NCBI RefSeq assembly: GCF_040744945.1
Contig: NZ_CP160453.1
Span: 5,394,001-5,458,000, forward strand
Source: Saccharothrix sp. HUAS TT1
GTDB lineage: Bacteria; Actinomycetota; Actinomycetes; Mycobacteriales; Pseudonocardiaceae
Length of the DNA: 64,000 nt
Direction: 5' to 3'
Both the position numbers and the translations under genes were made by a program. The notes under the pieces are model-generated. The model ran no database searches and was not told the DNA's origin. It was given only the letters and a program-made list of their open reading frames with translations. Shown here piece by piece: positions 33,626 through 42,096 of this stretch (within the stretch, counting starts at the first letter, position 1; every line of letters starts with the position of its first letter).

Positions 33626-34681
33626 ATGGCATCGGCTGGTTCGTTGAGCGCCCGGGAGATCGCACTCGCGGAACGCTTGATCAGTGCTGGTCTGGATCAA
33701 CCGCAGGCTGTGCTCGCCGTCGCCATGTGCACGCGTGGTCATGCCCGGCCTGAGCGGGAGGTGGTGGACCTCGTTCGCCAGTACCCCGGCTTGTCGACCC
33801 CTGGAGTCGCGGAAGCGGCCCTGGCGGCACTCCGCCGCCGGGGTTGGGTGGTCGAGCGGGAGGTCAAGGACACGATGGTCCTCTGCAGCGCCTCACCCGA
33901 CCTGCCGGTCCAGTCCGCGGAATTCGTCGGGGATCCGGCCTTCGCCGAGGCGATGCGGCAGAGCCGGAGCGTGAACCAGCCCGAGGTCCGGATCTTGGGC
34001 CACATGCACGACCCTGGTGTCTACGAGACCTTCGGGCCGCGAATCAGGACGGCGACGCACGAAATCCTGTTGCCGATGATCAACACCACGCCGAACCTCG
34101 CTCAAGTCGCCGACCTGCAGAGCGTCGCTCGCTCCGGGGTGTCCGTCAGGGTCCTCCTCGCGGCGCCGAAACTCGCCGCGAGGATTCGCGGGAATGTTTC
34201 ACTCGCGGAGTCGAAGGGGAGGATCGAGGGGTGGGTCAGGAATTCGGACGGGTACGACAACTTCGAAGTGAGGGTGACGAACCGCGCATCGGACCTGTGG
34301 GCGGCCAGCAGCATGTACCTCGACGGTCGTCTACTCAGGTTCGACGTCTTCGACCCGGTTTCCCAGCGCACCACCCAAGGCGTCATGGTCGAGGTGGTGG
34401 CCGACGGTGTGACGAACCTGGCGCTGATCTTCAAGGCGATGTTCGACGAGGCGTGGCAGAGGAGCCGCAGACCGGGATTCACCGGAGCACTGACTGCCAT
34501 CACCCGCGTGATCTGGTTGCCCGTGATCGCCGCGTTGGCCTTCGGAGTGGCACTCCTCCTCGCGAGCCCCAGTTCGGTGCCCGTCGCCTTCACCGGCGGT
34601 GTCCTGGCTGGACTGATCTCGAACTACCTGCCGAGGGTGCCGGAGGCCGTGTCACGAGTGGTCGAACGGCTGAGGAGGTAG
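33626..34681 (+). CDS. Winged-helix / PLD-like membrane-anchored protein (unknown, partner of radical SAM)
   Basis: 351 residues; ATG 33626 has GAGGAG 5 nt upstream. Residues ~10-90 look like a winged helix (VVDLVRQYPGLSTPGVAEAALAALRRRGWVVE in pieces: REVVDLVRQYPG, ALAALRRRGWVV). Residues ~105-290 resemble the phospholipase-D-like fold of TrmB-type sensors: ATHEILLPMI, SGVSVRVLLAAPK, then a strand-rich half with YLDGRLLRFDVF and FDEAWQRS, but no HxK catalytic pair. The end (~298-340) is hydrophobic: VIWLPVIAALAFGVALLLA and AFTGGVLAGLIS, probably one or two membrane helices. It is likely a non-enzymatic sensor. GC is clearly lower than in neighbours. The stop is separated by only 9 bp from the radical SAM gene. 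Function unknown. Confidence 0.72.
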   Translation: MASAGSLSAREIALAERLISAGLDQPQAVLAVAMCTRGHARPEREVVDLVRQYPGLSTPGVAEAALAALRRRGWVVEREVKDTMVLCSASPDLPVQSAEFVGDPAFAEAMRQSRSVNQPEVRILGHMHDPGVYETFGPRIRTATHEILLPMINTTPNLAQVADLQSVARSGVSVRVLLAAPKLAARIRGNVSLAESKGRIEGWVRNSDGYDNFEVRVTNRASDLWAASSMYLDGRLLRFDVFDPVSQRTTQGVMVEVVADGVTNLALIFKAMFDEAWQRSRRPGFTGALTAITRVIWLPVIAALAFGVALLLASPSSVPVAFTGGVLAGLISNYLPRVPEAVSRVVERLRR

Positions 34682-34690
34682 GTGGAGCGG

Positions 34691-35596
34691 ATGGCAGGAC
34701 ACTGCGCGGCGTGCACCTCGCTCGCGATCGTGTCGCCCGGTTGTCGCGAGGCGTTCGTCCGCATAGGGGTGACGAAGCTGCACTGGGAGTGCTGGTCCTC
34801 GTGCAACCTGCACTGCAAATTCTGCTACCGCACGGAGGACGTTCCTCTCGACCACGAGTCCGGGCTGAGGCTGATCGACGTGTGCGCGTACGCCGGAGTG
34901 CGGACCTTCGTCTTCGCTGGTGGCGATCCCTCGCTCCGCTCAGACCTGTCAGAACTCATCGACCATGCCTGCGCATCAGGTCTGGTGGTGGAGCTTCAGT
35001 CGAACTTCCAACGGTTCGACGCTCGTGTCAGGGACAGGGTCGCGGACGGACGGGTATCGCTCAGCGGCTTGTCCCTGGACGCGGCGACGTCGTCGGCGCA
35101 CGATGGTTTCAGGTCCACCCGGGGCAATTTTCGCGCCGTGATTTCTGCGCTGGAATTCCACGAGGGTGCCGGTGCTCCGGTCATAGTCAGAACCGTCATC
35201 ACCCGGCAGAACTGGCGGGAGACTGCGGAGATCGCCGAGCTGTTGTCGCGCTACGAGGTCGTCAAGCGTTGGTCCTTGCTGCAATTCACCCCCGTGGGAC
35301 GGGGTTTCGCCAACGCCTCGATGTACCGACTCGATGACGAGCGGAACTTCGAAGACGCCGCCCGGACAGCAGTTGAGAACTACCGGGGCGCCGGTGAAGT
35401 GGACATCTACCGATCAAATGACAAGCAAGGAACCTATGCGCTGGTCACCGCTGCGGGAAATCTGTACGGCGTGACTCCGGAACCGGCCGGCGGCACGTAC
35501 CCGGTGGTGGGATCCATGCTGCGCGACCACCTCTCGACCCTCGCCGCCGGTCTGCCGTTCTCACGGCACCGCCACCAGGTCAGGTATGGCCACTGA
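34691..35596 (+). CDS. Radical SAM enzyme of unknown function
   Basis: 301 residues. Cluster cysteines Cys38, Cys42, Cys45 (CNLHCKFCY) are in the CX3CX2C pattern; the SAM motif is FAGGDPSL. The N-terminus adds Cys5, Cys8 and Cys18, which might bind metal. Later landmarks are SLSGLSLDAA, VIVRTVITRQNW, KRWSLLQFTPVGRG and DKQGTYALVTAAGNLYGV. The order of strand motifs (LSLD, RTVIT..N, RW.LLQF) recalls MoaA- and viperin-type enzymes, but the family-specific residues do not fit either clearly. ATG 34691 is used; GTG 34682, 3 bp after AGGAGG, is the alternative. It is translationally linked to the winged-helix/PLD-like gene, and both have low GC. Substrate unknown; probably a nucleotide or a peptide. 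Confidence 0.8.
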   Translation: MAGHCAACTSLAIVSPGCREAFVRIGVTKLHWECWSSCNLHCKFCYRTEDVPLDHESGLRLIDVCAYAGVRTFVFAGGDPSLRSDLSELIDHACASGLVVELQSNFQRFDARVRDRVADGRVSLSGLSLDAATSSAHDGFRSTRGNFRAVISALEFHEGAGAPVIVRTVITRQNWRETAEIAELLSRYEVVKRWSLLQFTPVGRGFANASMYRLDDERNFEDAARTAVENYRGAGEVDIYRSNDKQGTYALVTAAGNLYGVTPEPAGGTYPVVGSMLRDHLSTLAAGLPFSRHRHQVRYGH

Positions 35597-35632
35597 GTGG
35601 CGGTGCAGCGGCACCTCTGACCGCACGTTTCA

Positions 35633-37042
35633 TCACCCGCTGGACGTGCAGGTGACGTCCGGGCTGGGGGTGGCGGGGCCGTTGGCGGTGAAGCCGAACG
35701 TGGTGGAGCCCGCCACCGGCAGCTCGGCGTTGTGGTCGGCGTTGCTGACCGACACCGAGCCGTCGTCCACCCTGAGCGTGCCGTTCCACAGGTTGCTGAT
35801 CGCGTGGCCGTCCGGCTGGGGCCAGGTGACGGTCCAGTCGGTCAGCGCGTGCTCGCCCGCGTTGCGCACGGTCACCTGGGCCTGGTAGCCGCCCGGCCAG
35901 GAGTTGGTGACGCCGAAGCGCGCGCTGCAGTCCGACGTCACGGGCACGATCGCGGGGCCGGTCGGGTCGGTGGTCGTGGTGGTGCCCGGGACGGTGGTCG
36001 ACGTGCCGTCGGCGGTCGGCGGGACGGTGGTCGAGGTGCCGGCGACGGTCGTGCTCGGGTCCGGTCGGGCGGCGTTGTCGGGCGCCCGGTCCAGGCTCAG
36101 CCGGTTGCCGATCACGACACCGCCCACGACCAGCACCGCGGCCCCGGCGATCAGGGCCACCCGCCGCCACGGCGCCTGCCGTTCCGGCGGCGCGGGCAGC
36201 GGGCGCGTGTCGCCGGACTGCTGCGCCCACGGCAGCGGCCGGCCCTCGACCACCGCGCCCAGCAGGGCGTGCAGCTCGGCCATCGTCGGGCGCTCGGCCG
36301 GGTCGCGGCGCAGCACGTGCGCCAGCAGGTCGCCGAGCGGGCCGGGGAACCGCAGCGGCGCGACCTCGCCCTCCGACACGCGCCGCAGCAGCGCGTACGG
36401 GTTGTCCGTCGTCCCGAACGGCGGGTGGCCCTCCAGCGCCGTGTACAGCGTCGCGCCCAGCGAGTACACGTCCGACGCGAACACCGCGTCCTGACCGGCC
36501 GCCACCTCCGGCGCGAGGAACGCCGGTGTGCCGACCACGATCCGCGGGTCGGTCACGGTGCCCTCGCCGATCGCCCTGGCGATGCCGAAGTCGGCGATCT
36601 TCGCGGTGCCGTCCTCGCCGAGCAGGACGTTGAACGTGGTGACGTCCCGGTGCACGACCCCGGCCGCGTGCGCCGCCGCCAGCGCCGACGCCACCTGCCA
36701 CCCGACGCCCGCCACCAGCTCCTCGGGCAGCGGCCCGCGCTCGTCGACCACCTCGGCCAGCGTCTGCGACGGCAGGTACTCCATCACCAGGCAGGGCTTG
36801 CCGCCGTGCTCCACGACGTCGTGCACGGTGACCGCGTGCGGGTGCCGCAACCGGGCGGCGACCCGCCCCTCGCGCACGATCCGCTCCACCGCCTCCGGCG
36901 AGCTGCCGGACCCGACGAACTTGACCGCGACCGCCCGGCCCAGCCGCTCGTCCCGCGCCCGCCAGACCACCCCGGAGGCCCCGCGCCCGATCAGCTCCAC
37001 CAGGCGGTAACGCCCCGCGATGACCTCGTCCCGTTCCGACAC
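35633..37042 (-). CDS. Membrane Ser/Thr protein kinase with extracellular cellulose-binding module (CBM2)
   Basis: 469 residues, GTG start. A PknB-type kinase fills ~10-275: glycine loop GRGASGVVW, VAVKF, HRD motif in VVHRDVTTFNVLL, metal site ADFGIAR and APE in FLAPEVA. The usual lysine after HRD is Thr, so activity may be altered. A membrane helix (VALIAGAAVLVVGGVVIG) is followed by a Thr-rich linker with STTV repeats. The end (~365-469) is a CBM2: CSARFGVTNSWPGGYQAQVTVRNAG, whose strands and tryptophans mark a type A cellulose-binding face. The cytoplasmic kinase could thus sense cellulose or chitin outside, fitting the secreted hydrolases nearby. Substrates are not evident. Confidence 0.9.
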   Translation of the reverse strand: MSERDEVIAGRYRLVELIGRGASGVVWRARDERLGRAVAVKFVGSGSSPEAVERIVREGRVAARLRHPHAVTVHDVVEHGGKPCLVMEYLPSQTLAEVVDERGPLPEELVAGVGWQVASALAAAHAAGVVHRDVTTFNVLLGEDGTAKIADFGIARAIGEGTVTDPRIVVGTPAFLAPEVAAGQDAVFASDVYSLGATLYTALEGHPPFGTTDNPYALLRRVSEGEVAPLRFPGPLGDLLAHVLRRDPAERPTMAELHALLGAVVEGRPLPWAQQSGDTRPLPAPPERQAPWRRVALIAGAAVLVVGGVVIGNRLSLDRAPDNAARPDPSTTVAGTSTTVPPTADGTSTTVPGTTTTTDPTGPAIVPVTSDCSARFGVTNSWPGGYQAQVTVRNAGEHALTDWTVTWPQPDGHAISNLWNGTLRVDDGSVSVSNADHNAELPVAGSTTFGFTANGPATPSPDVTCTSSG

Positions 37043-37190
37043 AGCCAGAAGCTAACTCGTCACGAGCCCGTCGGGCCACCTCCACCCGGCCGGCGACCCG
37101 AAGAAGAGGTGGCGCGTTCGGCGCAGCACTGAATGCGCCGAAAGGGGTAGTGCGCGGTCGGACGTGGGTGTTCCGGCCGGTGAGCAGGCC

Positions 37191-37224
37191 GACCGCGCGA
37201 TCCGGTCGGCCGGATCGCGCGGTC
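37191..37224. terminator. Terminator after SARP gene
   Basis: A perfect 15-bp stem GACCGCGCGATCCGG with its complement and a TCGG loop. It is about 110 nt past the SARP stop codon in the 290-bp gap before the kinase gene; the rest of that gap shows no gene. Confidence 0.75.
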
Positions 37225-37332
37225 GCGACAAGGATGATCTGCGGCGGCCCGGCCTGCCGGGAGAGCGGCGAGGGCATCGACGGCCCACCGGGTGGACCGG
37301 CGCGCGGCGGGGCGCGGCCGGTCCGGTCCCGG

Positions 37333-39456
37333 TCAGACGCCGTTCGCGCCCGGCGGCAGCCCCGCCAGCGCCATGACGTGCGCCGCGCGCCGGTCCGGGC
37401 GCCGGAGCGCCAGTGGCGCGCCCTCCGGCTCCCGCCTCGGCCACGGGTCGGTCTCCCCGGCGCCGAACGGGCCGTTGTCCGCCGTGGACAGCATGACCCG
37501 GCGCAGTCGGTCGACCGTGCCGTCGCGGGGCGGGTCCAGGGTGATGGACGCCGCGTGCGGCTTGCCGCCGCCCCAGCTGGGCCTGCGGTCGCGCAGCGCG
37601 GGCGTCGCCGAGACGACCGCCAGCAGCGGCACGGGGTTGTCCGAGTCCGCCAGGCACTCCACCGCGTCCAGCACCTCCTCACCGGCCAGGTGCACGTCGC
37701 GCAGCACCACCACCAGCGGGTGGTCGCGGGCGACCAGTTCCAGGAACCGCCGCCACGCCGTCAGCGCCCCGCCGTCCGGCAGGGTCGGGTCGAACAGCGG
37801 CAGCAGCCGGGTCGCCAGCGCGTCCGCCTCCGCCCGGCCCACCGCGCACACCGTCGACGACAGCTTCGCCCGCACGGTGTCCAGCCCGTCCTCCGGCCGC
37901 ACGCCGCAGTACCCGCGCAGCACGTCGGCCACCGCGCCCAGCGGCTCGCCGGGCACGACCCGGGTGTCCACCACGCACGCGCCGTCCACCGAACCGGCGA
38001 ACCGGTCCAGGAACGCGTCCGGCTCACCCAGCACCGTCACCAGGTGCGGCGTCTCGCGGCGCAGGGTCCGGTCGAGCAGGCCGCGCACCACGGCCAGTTC
38101 GCTGTCGTGCTCGTCGGCGTGCGCGCGACACCCGGTGATCTCCCACGCGCCGTCCGCGGTCTCCGTGCCCTGGAACGCCGCACCGGTCAGCTCCCGGGTC
38201 TGCCCGCAGATCCACACCGCGCCCTCCGGCACGGACGACAGCACCTGGTGGCAGTGGTCGACCAGCGCGCCGTTGACCGTCGGCGGCGCGTCCCGCTCGG
38301 TCAGCACCAGCGCCTCGCCGGTCGCCACCGCGATGTGCACGGCGAGGCCGCGGCTCATCCCGTCGGCGAAGCAGTCCCGCAGCGCCAACGCCGCCCGCAC
38401 GGCCCGCGCCTCGTCGTCACCGTGCGCGTACGGCCCGCCGAACACCGCCAGCGACGCCGAGCCGATGGACGTGGCTACCGTGCCGCCCAGCTCCTCGATG
38501 CCCGACCGCGCCATCGCCGTCGCCTCGGCCAGCGCGTGGTCGACCACGGCCGGGTCGACGTCGGTGATCCCGCTGCGCGGCCGGACCCGCACCAGCGCCA
38601 CCGTCAGGCGCCGCCGCTGCGCCCCGGAGGACGTCCGGGGCGCCGGGATCGGCTCCACCGGCCGCAGGTGCCGGACCACGGCCTGCTTCCGCCCGGCGGG
38701 CAGCGCCAGCGACGGGTCGTGGGTGAGGATGGCCTGCTGCAACTTCTGCAGCGCCGGGCCCGGTTCCAGGCCCAGGTCCTCCACCAGCGACGTGCGCAGC
38801 CTGCTGTACACGGCCAGGGCGTCCGCGTGCCGCCCGCACCGGTACAGCGCCAGCATCAGCTGGCCGCACGACCGCTCGCGCAGCCGCTCCGCCTCGACCA
38901 CCGCCTCCAGCTCGCCCAGCACGGACTGGTGCCTGCCGCACGCCAGCTCCGCGTCGAAGTAGTCCTCCATCGCGTCGAGCCGGGCGTTCTCCACGACGGT
39001 CAGCTCGGGCCAGCAGATGCCGCTCTCCACGAGGTCGGCCAGCGCCGCGCCGCGCCACGTGGCCAGCGCCTCGCGCAGCACCTTCGCCTCGACCTCGGGC
39101 CGGCCCCGCTCGGCACGGCCGCGCTCGGCGAGCTCGTGGAACCGGTACAGGTCCACCCGCGCCGGGTCCACCTGCAGGACGTAGCCGGGCGCCTGGGTGG
39201 ACAGCCGGGGCGCGCCCGGCCCGTCGGTCGCCGACAGCGCGGCCCGCAGGCTCCACACCGCGTTCTGGAGCATCTTCCGCGCCGAGGCGGGTGGGTCCTC
39301 ACCCGGCCACAGCGCGGACAGCAACTGGCTGGTCGGCACCACCTGGTTCGCCTTGAGCAACAGGAAGCCGAGCGTGGCGCGCTGCTTGATGCCGCCGAGC
39401 GCGATCGGTCGCCCGTCGTGCAGCACTTCCAGTGGACCCAGTAATCGGAACTCCAT
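37333..39456 (-). CDS. SARP-type regulator with inactive cyclase-homology and degenerate ATPase domains
   Basis: 707 residues. The N-terminus is a SARP winged helix (MEFRLLGPLEVLHDG) plus BTAD (to ~255). A class III adenylate-cyclase-like domain follows (~290-440: RRLTVALVRVRP, GSASLAVFGGPYAHGDDEA, HIAVATGEALV), but both metal-binding Asp positions are lost (VRV and IGS replace the usual FAD and IGD). The rest resembles an AAA_16 ATPase whose P-loop is replaced by LGEPDAFLDRF and whose Walker B reads VVVLRDVHLA. It should therefore act as a DNA-binding activator without nucleotide turnover, perhaps with ligand binding. It is last of a minus-strand operon with the MFS exporter and imine-reductase-like gene. 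GGGGGA precedes the ATG. Confidence 0.85.
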   Translation of the reverse strand: MEFRLLGPLEVLHDGRPIALGGIKQRATLGFLLLKANQVVPTSQLLSALWPGEDPPASARKMLQNAVWSLRAALSATDGPGAPRLSTQAPGYVLQVDPARVDLYRFHELAERGRAERGRPEVEAKVLREALATWRGAALADLVESGICWPELTVVENARLDAMEDYFDAELACGRHQSVLGELEAVVEAERLRERSCGQLMLALYRCGRHADALAVYSRLRTSLVEDLGLEPGPALQKLQQAILTHDPSLALPAGRKQAVVRHLRPVEPIPAPRTSSGAQRRRLTVALVRVRPRSGITDVDPAVVDHALAEATAMARSGIEELGGTVATSIGSASLAVFGGPYAHGDDEARAVRAALALRDCFADGMSRGLAVHIAVATGEALVLTERDAPPTVNGALVDHCHQVLSSVPEGAVWICGQTRELTGAAFQGTETADGAWEITGCRAHADEHDSELAVVRGLLDRTLRRETPHLVTVLGEPDAFLDRFAGSVDGACVVDTRVVPGEPLGAVADVLRGYCGVRPEDGLDTVRAKLSSTVCAVGRAEADALATRLLPLFDPTLPDGGALTAWRRFLELVARDHPLVVVLRDVHLAGEEVLDAVECLADSDNPVPLLAVVSATPALRDRRPSWGGGKPHAASITLDPPRDGTVDRLRRVMLSTADNGPFGAGETDPWPRREPEGAPLALRRPDRRAAHVMALAGLPPGANGV

Positions 39457-39550
39457 GGTTTCTATCCCCCAGCTGTCGTCGGACGGGCCGGAGCGGGTGG
39501 TCCCGCCCCGGCCGCCACGTGATCGGCGGCGTTGCCGAACCGACCACGCG

Positions 39551-41047
39551 TCAGGCGTTGCTCTTCTCCGCGGGGATCTCCCGCTCCGCCGAGGAACCGC
39601 GCACCAGCACCGCGGTCACCACCGCGATGGCCACCGTCGCCACCGCGCCCACCAGGCCGACCACGTTCAACCCGGAGGTGAACGCCGACCGCGCGGCCTC
39701 GACCACGTCCGCGCCGCCCACGGCCAGCGCTCCGGCCAGCGACTCCACCGCGTCGGCCGGGACGCCCTCGGGCAGCTGGGACCGGTACACCGCGGTGCCC
39801 ACGCTGCCCAGCACCGCGACACCCAGCGCCAGGCCGAACTCCATGCTGGTCTCCGACATCGCCGCCGCGGACCCGGCCCGCTCGGCGGGCGCGGCGCCCA
39901 CCACCAGCTCGGTGCCCAGCGCCATCATCGGCCCGATGCCCAGGTAGACCACGACCAGCCCGGTCACCACCAGCGCGAGGCCGCCCGGACCGTCCACGAA
40001 CACCAGCAGCAGGTAGCCCACCGCCGACACCGCGAGCGCCGCCGCCACCAGCTTGCCGGGCGCGACCCGCTTCGCCAGCGCCGGCGCCACCATCGACGAC
40101 GCGATCATCGCCACCGCCGAGGGCAGCAGCCACAGCCCGGCGGCCAGCGGCGAGTGGCCCTCGACCATCTGCAGGTACTGGGTCACGAACATGTAGACCA
40201 CGCCGACGACCGCGAGGCCGACGAGCAGGGCCAGCAGCGCCCCCAGGAACGCCGGTCGCGAGAACAGCCGCACGTCCAGCAGCGGGTCCGGCAGCGACTT
40301 CTGCCGCCGCACGAACACCACGGCCAGCCCCAGGCCGACGACGATCGCCGCGATCGCGCCCAACCCGAGGCCGTCCGCCGCGACGACCTTGAGCCCGTAG
40401 ATCACCGGCAGGATCGCCGCCAGCGACAGCAGCACGCTCACCAGGTCGATCCGACCCGGGTCGGGGTCGCGCGACTCGGGCAGCAGGATCGGCGCGGCCA
40501 CCAGCAGCAGCACCATCACCGGCACCGCCAGCAGGAACACCGAGCCCCACCAGAACAGCTCCAGCAGCGCGCCGCCGATCAGCGGGCCCGCCGCCACGCC
40601 GACCGAGAAGCACGCCGCCCACACCGCGATCGCGACGCCGCGCTGGCCCGCGTCGTGGAACATGTTGGTGATCAGCGCCAGCGTCGAGGGCATCAGGGTC
40701 GCGCCCGCGATGCCCAGCAGGGCCCGCGCGCCGATCAGCATCGCCGGGTCGGTCGCGTACGCGGCGGCCACCGACGCCGCGCCGAACGCCAGCGCGCCGA
40801 TCAGGAGCAGCTTGCGGCGGCCGATCCGGTCGCCGAGCGTGCCCATGGTGATCAGGAACCCGGCGATCATGAACCCGTACACGTCGATGATCCACAGGGT
40901 CTCGGCGCCGCTGGGGCGCAGGTCCGCGCCCAGGTGCGGCAACGCGAGGTAGAGCACCGTCGCGTCCACCGACAGCAGCAGCGTCGGCAGCGCGAGCACG
41001 GCGAGCCCGAGCCACTCCCTGGCCCCGGCTCGTTCGGTGCGTTCCAT
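39551..41047 (-). CDS. MFS drug exporter, DHA2 family (14 membrane segments)
   Basis: 498 residues, almost wholly hydrophobic, with the arrangement of 14-TM EmrB/QacA-type antiporters. Motif A is GTLGDRIGRRKLLLIG in loop 2-3, motif C-like GVAAGPLIGGAL appears in TM5, and TM1 holds the family motif LSVDATVLYLALP with an Asp used in cation coupling. It exports hydrophobic or cationic compounds by proton antiport and is the likely exporter or self-resistance pump for the polyketide. GGAAGGGGAAGG lies before the ATG. The imine-reductase-like gene is 36 bp upstream and the SARP 94 bp downstream, all on one strand. Confidence 0.92.
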   Translation of the reverse strand: MERTERAGAREWLGLAVLALPTLLLSVDATVLYLALPHLGADLRPSGAETLWIIDVYGFMIAGFLITMGTLGDRIGRRKLLLIGALAFGAASVAAAYATDPAMLIGARALLGIAGATLMPSTLALITNMFHDAGQRGVAIAVWAACFSVGVAAGPLIGGALLELFWWGSVFLLAVPVMVLLLVAAPILLPESRDPDPGRIDLVSVLLSLAAILPVIYGLKVVAADGLGLGAIAAIVVGLGLAVVFVRRQKSLPDPLLDVRLFSRPAFLGALLALLVGLAVVGVVYMFVTQYLQMVEGHSPLAAGLWLLPSAVAMIASSMVAPALAKRVAPGKLVAAALAVSAVGYLLLVFVDGPGGLALVVTGLVVVYLGIGPMMALGTELVVGAAPAERAGSAAAMSETSMEFGLALGVAVLGSVGTAVYRSQLPEGVPADAVESLAGALAVGGADVVEAARSAFTSGLNVVGLVGAVATVAIAVVTAVLVRGSSAEREIPAEKSNA

Positions 41048-41083
41048 CGTCCTTCCCCTTCCAGCTCAGGCAAGTGAGCGTGC

Positions 41084-41962
41084 TCAGTCGGAGTGCGGGT
41101 CGCGCAGGACCTCGATCAGGCTGGCGAACCCGTCGCCCGCGTGTCCCCGGCGGATCGCCTGTTCCACCCGCGTCAGCAGGAAGCCCGGCAGCCCGTCGTC
41201 CACACCGCCCGTCCGGCTCGCGGCGAGCAGGCGCTCGACCACGACCGCCTGGTGGCCGAGCGTCGTGCCGGGGTACTCGCCCCGGTCGACGCCCGCCATC
41301 AGCTCGGGCACGGACCCGACGGCCCGCTGCAGCCACCGGGTGGCGTGCGGCAGGAAGTCGGTGGCGGCCAGGTGCTCGGACGACACCAGCGAGAGCCCGT
41401 GCAGCAGACCGGCCCACGCGCTCCACATCACGCCGTGCAACGCCATCTCGTACAGCGCGGGCAACCCGACGTCGTCGCCCAGGTAGGTGCAGGTGCCGCC
41501 CAACGCGGTCAGCGTCGGCTCGTGCTCCTGGTACAGCTCCTTCGGTCCTCCGTAGAACGTCAAAGTGGTGTCCGAACCCAGCTCTTCGGCCGTGGTGAGG
41601 ATCGCCCCGTCGATGTAGCCGACGCCTCGCGAGGCCGCCCACGAAGCGGTGTCGCGGGCGTCTTCCGCAGTGCCCGCGGTGAGGTTCACGACCACTCGTC
41701 CGGTGGTGCCGTCCAGCGAGTTCACGATCTCCCGCATCGCGCGGTGATCGACTACGCGGACGACCACCAACGGGCTCGCCGACACGGCCTCTACCAGCGT
41801 CGCGGCCCGGATCGCGCCGTTGGCCGCCGGCTCTTCCGGACGCTGGTGGGAACGGTGCCAGACCGTTGTCCGGTGACCCGCTCCCACGAACGCCCGGGTG
41901 AGCGCCGACCCCATCGGCCCGAGGCCGATCACCGTCACAGGCGAACGGTCGCCCGCCGTCAT
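41084..41962 (-). CDS. Imine reductase-like NAD(P)-dependent oxidoreductase 1
   Basis: 292 residues of the 6-phosphogluconate-dehydrogenase-like superfamily. The Rossmann motif is VIGLGPMGSAL with HRSHQRPEE after beta-2 suggesting NADPH, then VVVNLTAGTAEDA, YIDGAI and the helical motif LYEMALHGVMW characteristic of imine reductases. In that motif most (R)-type imine reductases carry Asp, and this copy has Glu, so its catalysis may differ. Such enzymes reduce cyclic imines to amines. It is first of the operon with the MFS exporter and divergent from the AfsR-like gene. The second copy at 45358 has the regular Asp. A role in reducing a polyketide-derived imine is inference. Confidence 0.8.
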   Translation of the reverse strand: MTAGDRSPVTVIGLGPMGSALTRAFVGAGHRTTVWHRSHQRPEEPAANGAIRAATLVEAVSASPLVVVRVVDHRAMREIVNSLDGTTGRVVVNLTAGTAEDARDTASWAASRGVGYIDGAILTTAEELGSDTTLTFYGGPKELYQEHEPTLTALGGTCTYLGDDVGLPALYEMALHGVMWSAWAGLLHGLSLVSSEHLAATDFLPHATRWLQRAVGSVPELMAGVDRGEYPGTTLGHQAVVVERLLAASRTGGVDDGLPGFLLTRVEQAIRRGHAGDGFASLIEVLRDPHSD

Positions 41963-42024
41963 CTCCGCCCCCCTCGTCCCGACGTCGTCACTGTGTCGTG
42001 GGACCCTCCCGATCGGCTCTCAGC

Positions 42025-42046
42025 GACCTCTCGGGGACCTCGGGGA
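42025..42046 (+). promoter_or_regulatory. 11-bp spaced direct repeats, SARP-site candidate
   Basis: GACCTCTCGGG (42025-42035) is followed directly by GACCTCGGGGA (42036-42046). Weaker partial copies lie one unit before and after. This is in the 134-bp divergent region between imine reductase 1 and the AfsR-like gene; SARPs bind heptamers repeated every 11 bp. Confidence 0.45.
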
Positions 42047-42096
42047 GTGTTCGTGAGCACGCTCTCCGTTACAGATGACCTTGATCGTCAGCCGTT

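Noticed and set aside
34691..35596. Calling the radical SAM protein a prokaryotic viperin
   Set aside because: Some strand motifs agree, but the viperin-specific residues are not convincingly present, so I left it as unknown.
37150..39444. Plus-strand frame antisense to the SARP gene
   Set aside because: Low complexity, no ribosome site, and the SARP is unambiguous on the other strand.
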